Notes: a model not told the origin generated them from the letters alone. A stretch of 64,000 nt of DNA from Streptomyces sp. HSG2 (GCF_016598575.1 NZ_CP066801.1:4506501-4570500); one strand, 5' to 3'. Positions 16,432 through 25,402 are shown, numbered from the stretch's first letter. Made by a program: numbers and translations.

Positions 16432-17286
16432 CTAGGCCGCCGACACCTTGGCGCGGCGCTCCTGCTCCGCCTCGATCCGGGCGTTCCACTCCGGCTTGCA
16501 CGCCTGCCAGCCGTCCTCGTCGCAGCCCAGGCGCCAGTAGCCGGAGATCGAGAGGGCTTCGCGGGGCAGCCCGTGCTCGACCCGCAGCAGCTTGCGCAGC
16601 TCCTTCACCCAGCCTGCCTCGCCGTGGACGAAGGCGTGGACCCGCCCCTCCGGGAAGTCCAGCCCCCGCACCGCCTCGACCACCGCCTCGCCGACCGGAC
16701 GACTTCCCCGGTGCAGCCAGACGATCTCCGCGTCGGAGTCGACCTTCTGCTCCTCCTCCGGGCCCGCCACCTCCACGAAGGCGTGGACCCGGGTGCCGCG
16801 CGGCATGGCCTCCAGCGACCGGGCGATGGCGGGCAGCGCGCTCTCGTCGCCGGCGAGGAGGTGCCAGTCGGCGGTGGGATCCGGGGCGTAGGCGCCGCCC
16901 GGCCCCAGGAAGTGCACGGTCTCCCCCGGCCGGGCGCGCACCGCCCACGGACCCGCGAGGCCCTCGTCTCCGTGCACCACGAAGTCCAGGGTCAGTTCGA
17001 GGTGCTCGGGATCCCAACGGCGCACCGTGTAGGTACGGGTCACCGGCCACTGCTCACGGGGGAACTCCGCCCGGATGCGATCCATGTCGAACGGTTCCGG
17101 ATAGCGGGCGCCCCCGGAGGGGAACAGGAGCTTGACGTAGTGGTCGGTGCAGGTGTCCGCCGCCAACCCCGCGAGGGTGTCGCCGCCCAGGACCACGCGC
17201 TGCATGTGCGGCGTCAGTCGCTCGGTGTGGATCACCCGGGCCGAGCGCGGCGTGCGCGTCGGCTTGCGTCCCCGTCGGTCTGCCAT
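16432..17286 (-). CDS. Siderophore-interacting FAD-binding protein (SIP family reductase)
   Basis: This 284-residue protein starts at ATG 17286. It carries the FAD-binding RTYTVRRWDPEHLELTLDFVVHGDEGLAGPWA segment and the C-terminal SIP domain with HLLAGDESALPAIARSLE and the ISGYWRLG ending typical of ViuB-like reductases. These cytoplasmic flavoenzymes release iron from imported ferric siderophores. An iron-box-like site lies 38 bp upstream of the start, which fits control by a DmdR/IdeR-type repressor. It is a single gene here with no transporter beside it. Confidence 0.93.
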   Translation of the reverse strand: MADRRGRKPTRTPRSARVIHTERLTPHMQRVVLGGDTLAGLAADTCTDHYVKLLFPSGGARYPEPFDMDRIRAEFPREQWPVTRTYTVRRWDPEHLELTLDFVVHGDEGLAGPWAVRARPGETVHFLGPGGAYAPDPTADWHLLAGDESALPAIARSLEAMPRGTRVHAFVEVAGPEEEQKVDSDAEIVWLHRGSRPVGEAVVEAVRGLDFPEGRVHAFVHGEAGWVKELRKLLRVEHGLPREALSISGYWRLGCDEDGWQACKPEWNARIEAEQERRAKVSAA

Positions 17287-17323
17287 CACGGCCTCCCTGG
17301 TCCTGTGGTCAGGATTCCCTGAG

Positions 17324-17342
17324 TTAGGTTTACCTAAGCTAA
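17324..17342 (-). promoter_or_regulatory. Iron box (DmdR1/IdeR-type operator)
   Basis: The 19-bp site TTAGGTTTACCTAAGCTAA matches the actinobacterial iron-box consensus TTAGGTTAGGCTAACCTAA at 15 of 19 positions by my count. It stands upstream of the siderophore-interacting reductase gene and ahead of no other nearby gene. Iron-loaded DmdR1/IdeR would be expected to bind it and repress the reductase gene when iron is plentiful. Confidence 0.8.
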
Positions 17343-17573
17343 CATCTCCCGCTCTTGTGACGCCCCACGCGCACGAACGAATCCGCCACGGCGCGCCGCC
17401 CGCGTCCGCCCCGTGGGCCCCTCGCGCGGCGGAGGCCACCGACGGGCGGGTCGGCCCGCCACCCCGTGCGCCCCCGGCGGGCCCGTGTCCCCCGGGTGCC
17501 CGAGGCCGGCCCTCCGACGCGTCGCTCGATCGACGGGCACACCCCGCCGCGACCACCACCGGACGACACCCCG

Positions 17574-18503
17574 TCACTCCCGCAGCGTGCCGAGCAGCCG
17601 CTCCAGCGACCCACCCAGACCCCAGCGGGTCGCCAGCGCCGCCAGTGTCGCGGGATCGCGCGGGGAGCGCGGCAGCGTCGTGTCGACGGCCGGCAGGGGA
17701 AGGTCCGCCGCCACCCGCACCACCTTCGGCGCCACCTGCAGATACGGCCGGGCCTCGGTCAGCCGGCGGCGCTGGGTGGCGGTGAGCCGCGCCCCCGGAT
17801 CGTCCGCGGCGGCCAGGATGCCCGCCAGGTCCCCGAAGTCGGCGAGCAGTTTCGCCGCCGTCTTCTCCCCGACCCCGGGCACGCCCGGCAGGCCGTCGCT
17901 GGGGTCGCCGCGCAGCAGGGCCAGATCCGCGTATCCCGCGCCGCCGACACCGTACTTCTCCCGCAGTACCGCCTCGTCGGTGACCTGAAGCGTGCCCACT
18001 CCCTTGATCGGGTACAGGACCCGGACGTCGCGGGCGTCGTCGACGAGCTGGTACAGGTCCCGGTCCCCGGTCACGATGTCGACGGGCCCGGTGCCTCGTG
18101 CCGCGTACCCGCCGATGACGTCGTCCGCCTCGTAGCCCGGCACGCCCACCCTGGCGATCCCCAGCGCGTCGAGCACGGCCTCGATCACCGGCACTTGCGG
18201 GGTCAGGGTGTCCGGGACCTCCTCCTCGTCCGGACCGGCCTCCACCTCCCGGGCGACGCGGTGTGCCTTGTACGACGGGATCAGCTCGACGCGCCACTGC
18301 GGGCGCCAGTCCGCGTCCACGCACGCCACGAGGTGCGTCGGCCGGTGATCCCGGACCAGGCGGTCGACGAAGTCGAGGAGGCCCCGCACCGCGTTCACCG
18401 GCGTGCCGTCGGGAGCGCGCACGGACTCCGGGACGCCGAAGTAGGCGCGAAAGTAGAGGGAGGCGGTGTCGAGGAGCATCAGTCGTCCGGTCACGTCCCG
18501 CAT
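17574..18503 (-). CDS. 5'-3' exonuclease (PolI N-terminal-like FEN domain protein)
   Basis: This 309-residue free-standing 5' nuclease starts at ATG 18503; the adjacent ATG 18506 is equally possible. It shows the FEN/PIN-like nuclease core: MLLDTASLYFRAYFG with its first acidic residue, VACVDADWRPQWR, the acidic YEADDVIG and the TGDRDLYQLV loop. A helix-hairpin-helix GLPGVPGVGEKTAAKLL follows. Such proteins resemble the 5' nuclease domain of DNA polymerase I without the polymerase and probably cut flap or branched DNA. The 407 bp upstream separate it from a divergent regulator gene. Confidence 0.9.
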   Translation of the reverse strand: MRDVTGRLMLLDTASLYFRAYFGVPESVRAPDGTPVNAVRGLLDFVDRLVRDHRPTHLVACVDADWRPQWRVELIPSYKAHRVAREVEAGPDEEEVPDTLTPQVPVIEAVLDALGIARVGVPGYEADDVIGGYAARGTGPVDIVTGDRDLYQLVDDARDVRVLYPIKGVGTLQVTDEAVLREKYGVGGAGYADLALLRGDPSDGLPGVPGVGEKTAAKLLADFGDLAGILAAADDPGARLTATQRRRLTEARPYLQVAPKVVRVAADLPLPAVDTTLPRSPRDPATLAALATRWGLGGSLERLLGTLRE

Positions 18504-18801
18504 CATGCCGCAGTCCCCGCGGTATCCGGGGGGTCGGCTCGTGGCACGTTCGGCACCGCGAGAGGTCGTCGGCCGGTCCGCGCGTGTCCCCCGGGAGACG
18601 AGGGGCGACGGTATGGATCCGGACAACCACGGAGCGCGACACCGGGGGTCCCTCTCCGCTCCGTTCGGGCACATCGGCGGGGAACGGGGCACTCGGGCGG
18701 GGTCCCGGGAGCGCCCCGTGCTCGCGGGTGCGCGACCCTGGGAGTGGCGTGAAGTACGACATCGGTGCCGGCGCGGACGCGGGCGCACGGGACACGCGCG
18801 G

Positions 18802-18819
18802 GGTTCGGCGCGCCGAACC
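18802..18819 (+). promoter_or_regulatory. 18-bp perfect palindrome in promoter region of the XRE-cupin gene
   Basis: GGTTCGGCGCGCCGAACC is a perfect dyad lying 91 bp before the XRE-cupin start and 4 bp ahead of TAGGCT (18824-18829), a plausible -10 element. It is a good candidate operator for the downstream helix-turn-helix regulator, probably autoregulatory. The rest of the 18504-18910 intergenic region shows nothing I can name. Confidence 0.5.
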
Positions 18820-18910
18820 TGCGTAGGCTGCGGAGAAAGCGGAGAGTCCGCGCGCGGTCCGGGGCGGACTCGGGACGGCGCGGTCGACGGAGAAGGAGGG
18901 AGCCGGAGCG

Positions 18911-19483
18911 ATGGGCGACCACAAGGAACGGCCTCTCCGGGTCGGCGCGGCCGTGCGCCGCCGGCGTCGGGCCCTCGACCTCACCCTCGCCGTCGTGGCC
19001 GAGCGGAGCGGGCTGTCCGTTCCCTTCCTCAGCCAGGTCGAGAACGACCGGGCCCGGCCCAGTCCCGGCTCCCTGGAGAAGATGGCCGACGCGCTGCGCA
19101 CCACCGCCGTGGAGCTCCTGGCGGCGGCCGACCCCGCCTGCAGCGTCGACGTGGTCCGGGCCGAGGAGGACGGTGCGGGCGACGAGGCGCGGGTACGGTC
19201 GCTGGTCCGCGGTCACCACCAGATGCACGCGTCGGAGTTCGTGGGCGACCACGACGTGGGCCGGGAGCTCCGCCACCGCAACGACCAGCTAATGTACGTG
19301 GTCGAGGGCGCGGTGGAGATCGAGGCGGAGGGCCGCGCCCACAGGTTGGGGCGTGGCGACACCATGTACCTGACCGGCGGGGTACGGCACCGCTGGCGGG
19401 CGACGGAGCCGGACACCCGGTTCCTCGTCGTCACCGTGGCCGAGCACATCGAGGCTGTCGGCGACCGGCGGCGGCGGGGGTGA
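18911..19483 (+). CDS. XRE-family transcription regulator with cupin sensor domain
   Basis: This 190-residue regulator starts at ATG 18911 with GGAGCCGGAGCG upstream as ribosome-binding site. The N-terminal helix-turn-helix (about residues 10-68) contains LAVVAERSGLSVPFLSQVENDRARPSPGSL. The C-terminal cupin (about 110-180) has MYVVEGAVEIEAEGRAHRLGRGDTMYLTGGVRHRW. Family members sense a small ligand through the cupin and control a few adjacent genes. The stop overlaps the GTG of a metal-receptor-like gene, so both are co-expressed and probably share a signal. Confidence 0.9.
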   Translation: MGDHKERPLRVGAAVRRRRRALDLTLAVVAERSGLSVPFLSQVENDRARPSPGSLEKMADALRTTAVELLAAADPACSVDVVRAEEDGAGDEARVRSLVRGHHQMHASEFVGDHDVGRELRHRNDQLMYVVEGAVEIEAEGRAHRLGRGDTMYLTGGVRHRWRATEPDTRFLVVTVAEHIEAVGDRRRRG

Positions 19484-20211
19484 GCGGCCCGGTCCGGGTG
19501 GTGTCCCTCGTGCCGTCGCTCACCGAGTCCGTGGCCCTCACGGTGCCCGACGCCCTGGTCGGCGTCACCGACTGGTGCACCCATCCCGCCGGGCTCGACG
19601 CCGTCCGCGTGGGCGGGACCAAGAACCCCGACGTCGCGAGGATCCTCGCGCTCGGCCCCGATGTGGTGATCGCCAACGAGGAGGAGAACCGCGAGGCGGA
19701 TCTCGCCGCGCTGCGTGCGGCGGGTATCGAGGTCCTGGTCACCGAGGTGCGGACCGTTTCCGCGGCCTTCGACGGGCTGGCCTCGGTTCTGGAGGCGTGC
19801 GGGGCGCGAACCCGGCCCCGCTGGCTGGACGAGGCCGAGGCGGCCTGGTCCACGCGGCCGGTGCCGGATCGGCGGCTCACGGCGGCCGTCGCGATCTGGC
19901 GGCGGCCGTGGATGTTCCTGGGCAGGGACACCTTCGCCGGCGACGTGCTCGCCCGGCTCGGCGTGGACCACCTGTGGACGGGGCACGCCGAGCGGTATCC
20001 GAGGATTCCCGTCGAGGAGGTGCGCGCCGAGCGTCCGGACGCGGTCGTCCTCCCGGACGAGCCGTACCGGTTCACCGCCGACGACGGCCCGGAGGCGTTC
20101 CCCGGCCTGACGTCCGTCCTGGTCAGCGGGCGCCACCTGACCTGGTACGGACCGTCGCTCGCCTCGGCGCCCCGAGTGCTCGACACCGCGCTGCGGACCG
20201 TGCGCGGCTGA
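19480..20211 (+). CDS. Helical-backbone metal-receptor-like (BtuF/TroA-type) protein without signal peptide
   Basis: This 243-residue protein starts at GTG 19480, overlapping the regulator's stop. It has the two-lobed binding-protein pattern of cobalamin/siderophore receptors: RVVSLVPSLTESVALTVPDALVGVTDWCTHP, GTKNPDVARILALGPDVVIANEEENREADL and a long connecting helix before the second lobe. Such receptors normally carry a signal peptide and sit beside ABC transporter genes. This one starts directly at the first strand and has no transporter nearby, so it is probably cytoplasmic. The ligand is unknown. Coupling to a cupin regulator hints at a ligand-sensing pair. Confidence 0.85.
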   Translation: MSGPVRVVSLVPSLTESVALTVPDALVGVTDWCTHPAGLDAVRVGGTKNPDVARILALGPDVVIANEEENREADLAALRAAGIEVLVTEVRTVSAAFDGLASVLEACGARTRPRWLDEAEAAWSTRPVPDRRLTAAVAIWRRPWMFLGRDTFAGDVLARLGVDHLWTGHAERYPRIPVEEVRAERPDAVVLPDEPYRFTADDGPEAFPGLTSVLVSGRHLTWYGPSLASAPRVLDTALRTVRG

Positions 20212-20292
20212 AGGCCGGATCGCGGTGCGGCGGGGCCGACACGCCGCCCACCGGCCCGACCGGGAGGCCCGCCCGCTCGCCCGGGGGCCCGC

Positions 20293-21495
20293 TCAGAGGA
20301 ACGCCCGGCCCTCGCCCCGATACGTCGGCACCACCCCCGTCACCACGTCGCCCCTCACCAGGTGCAGCGTGTCGAAGCGTTCGCACAACTCGCCGGCCTT
20401 GGCGTGGCGGAACCAGACGCGGTCGCCCAGCCGCAAGGCGGCGGCGGCCGGACCCCGCAGCGGGGTCTGCACCTCGCCCGCGCCTTCCAGCGGCAGGTAC
20501 CGCAGCCCCGCCGGGAGCCAGGGGACGGGCAGCCGGTCCGTGCCCGGGGGGCCGGACGCGGGGTAGCCTCCGCCCAGCACGGTCACCGAGTCGACACCGG
20601 GGCGGCGCACCACGGGCAGGGCGAACAGGGCGGCGGGGCGACCCCGGAACGACGTGTAGTGGTCGAACAGCCGCGGGAGGTAGAGGCCCGAGCCCGCGGT
20701 CACCTCCGTCACGGCCCCCTCCGCGGCGGTGTGCGGCAGACTCCCCGTGCCGCCGCCGTTGACGAACTCCAGGGCGGGCGCCACCGCCCGAACCGCGCGC
20801 ACGACTCGGGCCCGACGCTCCGTCAGATCCCTACGGGCCAGGTCCTGCGCGGCTCGGATCGCCCGCGACCGGAGCGGGTGGCCCGCCACCGCGTCCCCGA
20901 CACCGGCCAGGTGACTCTCGTACGCCATGAGCCCCACGAGCCGGAACCCCGGGCGACGGTCCACCGATCGGGCCAGGCCGGTGAGGTCCGCGGGGGAGCG
21001 CAGCGGAGACCGTCGTGCGCCGATCCGTATCCGCCCGCCGAGCAGCCACGGCGACGTGTCCCAGTCGAGGCAGACCCGGACGACCTCCCGACCGCCGCCG
21101 CGGGCCCCCTCGATCAGGCGCAGTTGCGCGGGATCGTCGACCATGACCGTGACGGCGGCGGCGAGCAGCGGGTCCGCGGCCAGCTCGGCGAAGCCGGCCC
21201 GATCCGCGGACGGGTACGCCAGCAGCACGTCCGCCACCCCGGAACGGGCCAGCCACAGGGATTCCGCGAGCGTGAAGGACAGGACGCCCGCGAAACCCTC
21301 CCGGGCCAGGGCGCGCTCGATCAGACCCCGGCAGCGAAGTGACTTGCTGGCGACCCGGATCGGCTTGCCAGAGGCCGCGCGTGTCAGGGTGTCCGCGTTG
21401 GAGTCGAAGGCGTCCAGATCCACGATCGCCAGCGGCGCTTCCACGCCGGCGGTCGCTCGGTCGTATCGGGCACGGTCCCGGGCGCGCGCGGTCAT
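20293..21495 (-). CDS. Fold-type III PLP enzyme (alanine racemase N-terminal domain, amino-acid deaminase/aldolase type)
   Basis: This 400-residue protein starts at ATG 21495. The barrel of the alanine racemase/D-threonine aldolase class begins at APLAIVDLDAFDSNADTL, and the PLP-binding lysine is in VASKSLR (residue 51). Later come RLVGLMAYESHLAG, LEFVNGGGTGSL and the C-terminal beta domain with GDRVWFRHAKAGELCERFDTLHLVRGD. The latter resembles the metal-binding end of D-serine/D-threonine deaminase-like proteins. The exact substrate cannot be read from the sequence. It stands alone on the minus strand between the metal-receptor gene and the mycosin pair. Confidence 0.85.
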   Translation of the reverse strand: MTARARDRARYDRATAGVEAPLAIVDLDAFDSNADTLTRAASGKPIRVASKSLRCRGLIERALAREGFAGVLSFTLAESLWLARSGVADVLLAYPSADRAGFAELAADPLLAAAVTVMVDDPAQLRLIEGARGGGREVVRVCLDWDTSPWLLGGRIRIGARRSPLRSPADLTGLARSVDRRPGFRLVGLMAYESHLAGVGDAVAGHPLRSRAIRAAQDLARRDLTERRARVVRAVRAVAPALEFVNGGGTGSLPHTAAEGAVTEVTAGSGLYLPRLFDHYTSFRGRPAALFALPVVRRPGVDSVTVLGGGYPASGPPGTDRLPVPWLPAGLRYLPLEGAGEVQTPLRGPAAAALRLGDRVWFRHAKAGELCERFDTLHLVRGDVVTGVVPTYRGEGRAFL

Positions 21496-21731
21496 GGCGG
21501 GAGCCTGGCAGACGCGGACGCCGCCGGGTAGGGGACGTTTCCGGCCCAATACCCCGCGGGCGCGGACCGAGTCCCCCCGCCGACCGGGCACGTCGTAAAG
21601 TGACGCCGACGGACGACGGAACGGTCCGGTCGCGTCGGCACCGGGATGGCGGGACGTCCACGCTGGTCGACCCGCCCCGGCGGCGAGTGCGCGGCGGTCC
21701 GACGGGATCGGGGCACGGGAATTGGGGGCGC

Positions 21732-22751
21732 ATGGGCACGGAAGCGTCGCGCGGCCCCGTGCCCCCTCCTCCCAGGACACCTCACGGGTTCCCGGCGTCC
21801 GCGCCGGCACGGCACGTCGAACACGCGCCGGGGCGCGCCGCTCCCGTTCCGTTCGAAGTCCTCGGGCGGGGGTCCTCGGGGGCGACCGACGGGGCGTCGG
21901 AGCCGTTCCACCCCTGGTACGACCTTCCCACGCCGCCCGACGGGCCGACGGCCGACGGTCTTCCGCCACCGCCGACTGTCTCCTCCGGCGGGCGCTTCCG
22001 CGGCCGGGCCGTGGCCGCCGGCGTCTGCCTCGTCCTCGGTCTCGGCCTGATCGGTGGCGCGGTCGCCGGCGGTTGGTACGGCCGAGGCGCGCACGAGGCG
22101 GCGAGCCCCGACGCCTTCTCCGCCGCTCGGGGCCTGTGGCACACGGTGCCGGTCGACGACTTGTTCCCGCCCGTCGTCCAGGGGGGCGGCGCCGGTCCCG
22201 GGGGCGCCGACCGCACCTGGGTCAGAGTCGGCGTCGCGCCGGACGACGACTGCGCGGGCGCCTTCGACCCGTTGCTGGCCAGGGCTCTCGCTCCCGTCGG
22301 TTGTGCCCGCCTGTTGAGGGCCACCTACACCGACGTCACCCGGAGCCATGTCACCACGGTCGGGCTCGTGTTCACGGAGGCGGACCGGGCGGCGACCGAC
22401 GCGCTGGCCACCAGGTTCGACGCGGAGGGGCTGGGGATGCGCGCGGATCTCATGCCGTTGCCCTACGCGGTGGCGGACACGGTGGCGGCCGGGTTCGGAG
22501 CCGCGCAGCGGGCGACTTGGACGGTGTCCGTGCTGACCGACGCCCCGGTGGTCGTCTACTCCGTCACCGGATGGGCGGACGGCCGGATCGTGGCGGATCC
22601 GACGCCCGCGGAGGAGGACGCGGAGTCCGAGGCGACCGCCGCTCCCGCCCAGGCCGGCCTCGGCCACGACGCGCGAGGACTGGCCGACCGGCTGGAGCGC
22701 GGCGTGCGCCGCGCCGTCGGAGAGCCGCCCGCGACGAGGGCTTCGTCGTGA
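21732..22751 (+). CDS. Pro-rich single-pass membrane protein coupled to mycosin
   Basis: This 339-residue protein starts at ATG 21732. About 100 N-terminal residues are rich in Pro/Gly/Ala and probably cytoplasmic. One transmembrane helix (AVAAGVCLVLGLGLIGGAVAGGWY, split here by no charge) follows, then an extracytoplasmic domain with cysteines in DDDCAGAF and VGCARL that may form a disulphide. The stop overlaps the start of the mycosin gene (GTGA), so the two proteins are made together. No enzymatic motif is visible. A role in presenting or regulating the protease is an inference from coupling only. Confidence 0.8.
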   Translation: MGTEASRGPVPPPPRTPHGFPASAPARHVEHAPGRAAPVPFEVLGRGSSGATDGASEPFHPWYDLPTPPDGPTADGLPPPPTVSSGGRFRGRAVAAGVCLVLGLGLIGGAVAGGWYGRGAHEAASPDAFSAARGLWHTVPVDDLFPPVVQGGGAGPGGADRTWVRVGVAPDDDCAGAFDPLLARALAPVGCARLLRATYTDVTRSHVTTVGLVFTEADRAATDALATRFDAEGLGMRADLMPLPYAVADTVAAGFGAAQRATWTVSVLTDAPVVVYSVTGWADGRIVADPTPAEEDAESEATAAPAQAGLGHDARGLADRLERGVRRAVGEPPATRASS

Positions 22752-23938
22752 CCGCCGCCCGGGTCGGTCGGGGTCTGTCTCGGGCCCTCCCGCTCGCCCT
22801 CGCCCTGACGTTCCTCTCCCCGTCCGCCGCTCACGCCGACGGCATCCGGGACCGGCAGTGGTCCCTGGACGCCCTCCGCCTCGAAGACGCCTGGCGGACC
22901 AGCCGCGGCGCGGGAGTCACCGTGGCCGTGTTGGACACCGGGGTCGACGCCGACCATCCCGACCTCGTCGGCAACGTCCTCGACGGGCGGGACCTGATCG
23001 GCTTCGGTGCCGCCGAGGGCGACCGTGCCTGGGCGCGGCACGGCACCGCCATGGCGGGGATCATCGCCGCCCACGGGCACGGTCCCGATCGGGGCGACGG
23101 GGTCGTGGGGGTCGCTCCCGAGGCGGGCATCCTGCCCGTGCGAGTCATCCTGGAGGACGGCGACCCCGCGCGCGCCAAGGCCCGGAAGGCGCGTGCCGAC
23201 GCCCTCGCCCAGGGCATCCGGTGGGCCGTCGACAACGGGGCCGACGTCATCAATCTCTCCCTCGGCGACGACTCGGCCTCGGCCCATCCCGAGGCCGCCG
23301 AGGACGAGGCGATCCAGTACGCGCTCGGCGAGGGAGTCGTGGTCGTCGCCTCCGCCGGAAACGGCGGCGAGAAGGGCGACCGCGTCTCCTACCCGGCCGC
23401 CTACCCCGGCGTCATCGCCGCGACCGCCGTCGACCGCTACGGCACCCGGGCCCCGTTCTCCACACGACGCTGGTACGCGACGGTGAGCGCCCCGGGTGTG
23501 GACGTGATCATCATCGATCCCGACCGCACCTACTACGAGGGGTGGGGCACCAGCGCGGCGGCGGCCTTCGTCTCCGGGGTCGTCGCGCTGCTCAGGTCCG
23601 CGCACCCGGACCTCACTCCGGCGCAGGTGAAGCGGGTCCTGGAGGACACCGCGCGCAACACGCCCGAGGGCGGCCGGGACGACTCCCGAGGCGCCGGTTT
23701 CGTCGACCCCGGCGCCGCGCTGGCGGCGGCGGGGAGCCTCCGGGACGAGGACCCGAAACCGACGGGAGACGGGGAGCGGTTCTTCGGCCCCGGGCCGGGC
23801 CCCGGCGAGGGCACGAACGTCGACACCGCATGGGCCGCCCCGCTCGCCGTGGGCGCCGGCTCCGTGCTGCTGGTCGGCTCCCTCGCGCTCTGGCGTGGCC
23901 GCTCCGGCCGCGCCGGCCGCTGCGATCACCCCGGGTGA
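22748..23938 (+). CDS. Mycosin-like membrane-anchored subtilisin (S8) protease
   Basis: This 396-residue protein starts at GTG 22748. A signal peptide (to about residue 30, ending SAAHA) leads into an S8 domain with catalytic Asp63 in VLDTGVD, His98 in ARHGTAMAG, the oxyanion Asn204 in SAGNGG and Ser268 in GWGTSAAAAF. A Pro/Gly-rich linker and a C-terminal membrane helix (LAVGAGSVLLVGSLALW) anchor it. This is the mycosin architecture of type VII secretion loci. No EccB, EccC or EccD gene is nearby, so it is an orphan in this window. Its substrate is unknown. Confidence 0.9.
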   Translation: MTAARVGRGLSRALPLALALTFLSPSAAHADGIRDRQWSLDALRLEDAWRTSRGAGVTVAVLDTGVDADHPDLVGNVLDGRDLIGFGAAEGDRAWARHGTAMAGIIAAHGHGPDRGDGVVGVAPEAGILPVRVILEDGDPARAKARKARADALAQGIRWAVDNGADVINLSLGDDSASAHPEAAEDEAIQYALGEGVVVVASAGNGGEKGDRVSYPAAYPGVIAATAVDRYGTRAPFSTRRWYATVSAPGVDVIIIDPDRTYYEGWGTSAAAAFVSGVVALLRSAHPDLTPAQVKRVLEDTARNTPEGGRDDSRGAGFVDPGAALAAAGSLRDEDPKPTGDGERFFGPGPGPGEGTNVDTAWAAPLAVGAGSVLLVGSLALWRGRSGRAGRCDHPG

Positions 23939-24151
23939 GCACCGAACGGCCGAGGGGCGGGGAGACCGGCCGGGCCCGGCCGATGGGGGTGGCGCGATCG
24001 GCGCCACCGCTCGGCGGGCCGCTCGCGACCCGGCCCCGGGCGGCTCATCCGTGACGGGGCCGTCCGGGGCGGTCGGTGCCCGCGGAGGTCCCCGGCCTCC
24101 GGGGACGACCGCCCCACCGCTCTCGCCAGGGCCCCGGATAGGGTCGGGGCC

Positions 24152-24880
24152 GTGGCGAACAAGAACATCCCCGACCCCGGTTTCCGCGACGACGACGGTT
24201 CCGCCGACCCGAGGGTCAGCGCGGCGTTGGCGGCCTGGGCGGACGACCGCACCGCCGTGGGGCCGGTGCTGACGGCGCTGCGTGACGCCCGGTTGCTGGT
24301 CCCCGTGGTCGCCGTGCTGGGCGAGGTCACCGAGGAACCGGGCGGAGTGCGCCGGGAGAAGACCAGCGACATGGCGGTGCCCACGCTCAAGGCCGGGGGC
24401 CGCACCGCCCTCCCGGCGTTCACCTCCACCGACGCGCTGGCACGGTGGGACCCGACCGCCCGTCCCGTGGCCGTCCCGCTCCGGCAGGCCCTGCGGGCGG
24501 CTGCCCACGAAAAGGCCGACACCGTCGTGCTGGATCTCGCCGGTCCGGTGCCCTTCGAGCTGACGGGGCCGACCCTGTTGGCGCTCGCCGAGGGCCGGAC
24601 CAGCACGGAGCCGCTCGCCGACCCGGCCGTCACGGAGGCGCTGCGGGGTGCCCTGGCCGACGAGCCGGCGGTGCTCCGCGCCCACCTGGGGCCGGGGCGC
24701 GCCGACGGCACGCTGGCGTTGGTGTTGGCGGCCGACGCGGCGGCCGGTCAGGTGATTCGCGCCGTCGCCGAGCGCCTGGCGGCCGACGAGACGCTGAGGG
24801 CGCGCCTGGTGCGCGGGCTCGATCTGGCGGTGCTTCCGGCCGACGCGACACCGCCGGGGGAGCCCGTCTACGTCCGTTGA
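24152..24880 (+). CDS. SseB-family protein
   Basis: This 242-residue cytoplasmic protein starts at GTG 24152, 213 bp after the mycosin gene. It contains an SseB-type domain with LLVPVVAVLGE, MAVPTLKAGGRTALPAFTST and ALARWDPTARPVAVPLRQAL. A second half carries LRAHLGPGRADGTLALVLA. SseB domains occur in proteins of varied and poorly defined roles, and no catalytic residues can be named. The gene converges with the DUF1844 gene, and a short hairpin lies just after its stop. Confidence 0.85.
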   Translation: MANKNIPDPGFRDDDGSADPRVSAALAAWADDRTAVGPVLTALRDARLLVPVVAVLGEVTEEPGGVRREKTSDMAVPTLKAGGRTALPAFTSTDALARWDPTARPVAVPLRQALRAAAHEKADTVVLDLAGPVPFELTGPTLLALAEGRTSTEPLADPAVTEALRGALADEPAVLRAHLGPGRADGTLALVLAADAAAGQVIRAVAERLAADETLRARLVRGLDLAVLPADATPPGEPVYVR

Positions 24881-24884
24881 GCCT

Positions 24885-24904
24885 CCGGGAGCAGGCGCTC
24901 CCGG
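24885..24904. terminator. Short hairpin between convergent SseB and DUF1844 genes
   Basis: An 8-bp perfect stem (24885-24892 and 24897-24904) with a 4-nt loop starts 5 bp after the SseB-family stop codon. It could end transcripts from both sides. It is weak compared with the other hairpins in the window. Confidence 0.5.
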
Positions 24905-24996
24905 CCCCCGGCGACCGGACGGCCGCCGCGGACACGCGCGTGGGCGAGTCCGGCGGTCATCCGGGCGAGCGGGCCGGGCGGGTGTCCGCCGGTCGA

Positions 24997-25362
24997 TCAG
25001 CCGAAGACGGGCCCGGTGTACTTCTCACCGGGCCCCTGGCCCGGATCGTCCGCGACGAGGGACGCCTCGCGGAAGGCCAGCTGGAGCGACTTCAGACCGT
25101 CCCGCAGGGGTGCGGCGTGGAAGGAGCTGATCTCCGTGGCGCCGGCGTCCAGCAGCCCGGCCAGCGCGTGCACCAGCTTGCGGGCCTCGTCCAGGTCCTT
25201 GTGTCGGTCACCCTCCTCGGTGAGGCCGAGCTTCACGGCTGCGGCGCTCATCAGGTTGACCGCGACGGTCACGATCACCTCCACCGCCGGCACCTCGGCG
25301 ATGTCGCGGGTCATGGTGTCGAAGTCGGGGGACTCGGCGGGGGTCTCACTCATGTCGGACAC
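24997..25362 (-). CDS. DUF1844-domain protein
   Basis: This 121-residue acidic protein is on the minus strand; ATG 25362 and ATG 25353 are both possible starts. It contains the DUF1844 core AVEVIVTVAVNLMSAAAVKLGL followed by DEARKLVHALAGLLDAG. It is conserved and divergently placed ahead of infC in Streptomyces, as here. No function is established. The intergenic region towards infC is about 380 bp and holds the infC promoter and leader. Confidence 0.88.
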   Translation of the reverse strand: MSDMSETPAESPDFDTMTRDIAEVPAVEVIVTVAVNLMSAAAVKLGLTEEGDRHKDLDEARKLVHALAGLLDAGATEISSFHAAPLRDGLKSLQLAFREASLVADDPGQGPGEKYTGPVFG

Positions 25363-25402
25363 GATAGGCGCCCGCGGTGGCGCGGCCGTACCCGGTCGCG
25401 CG

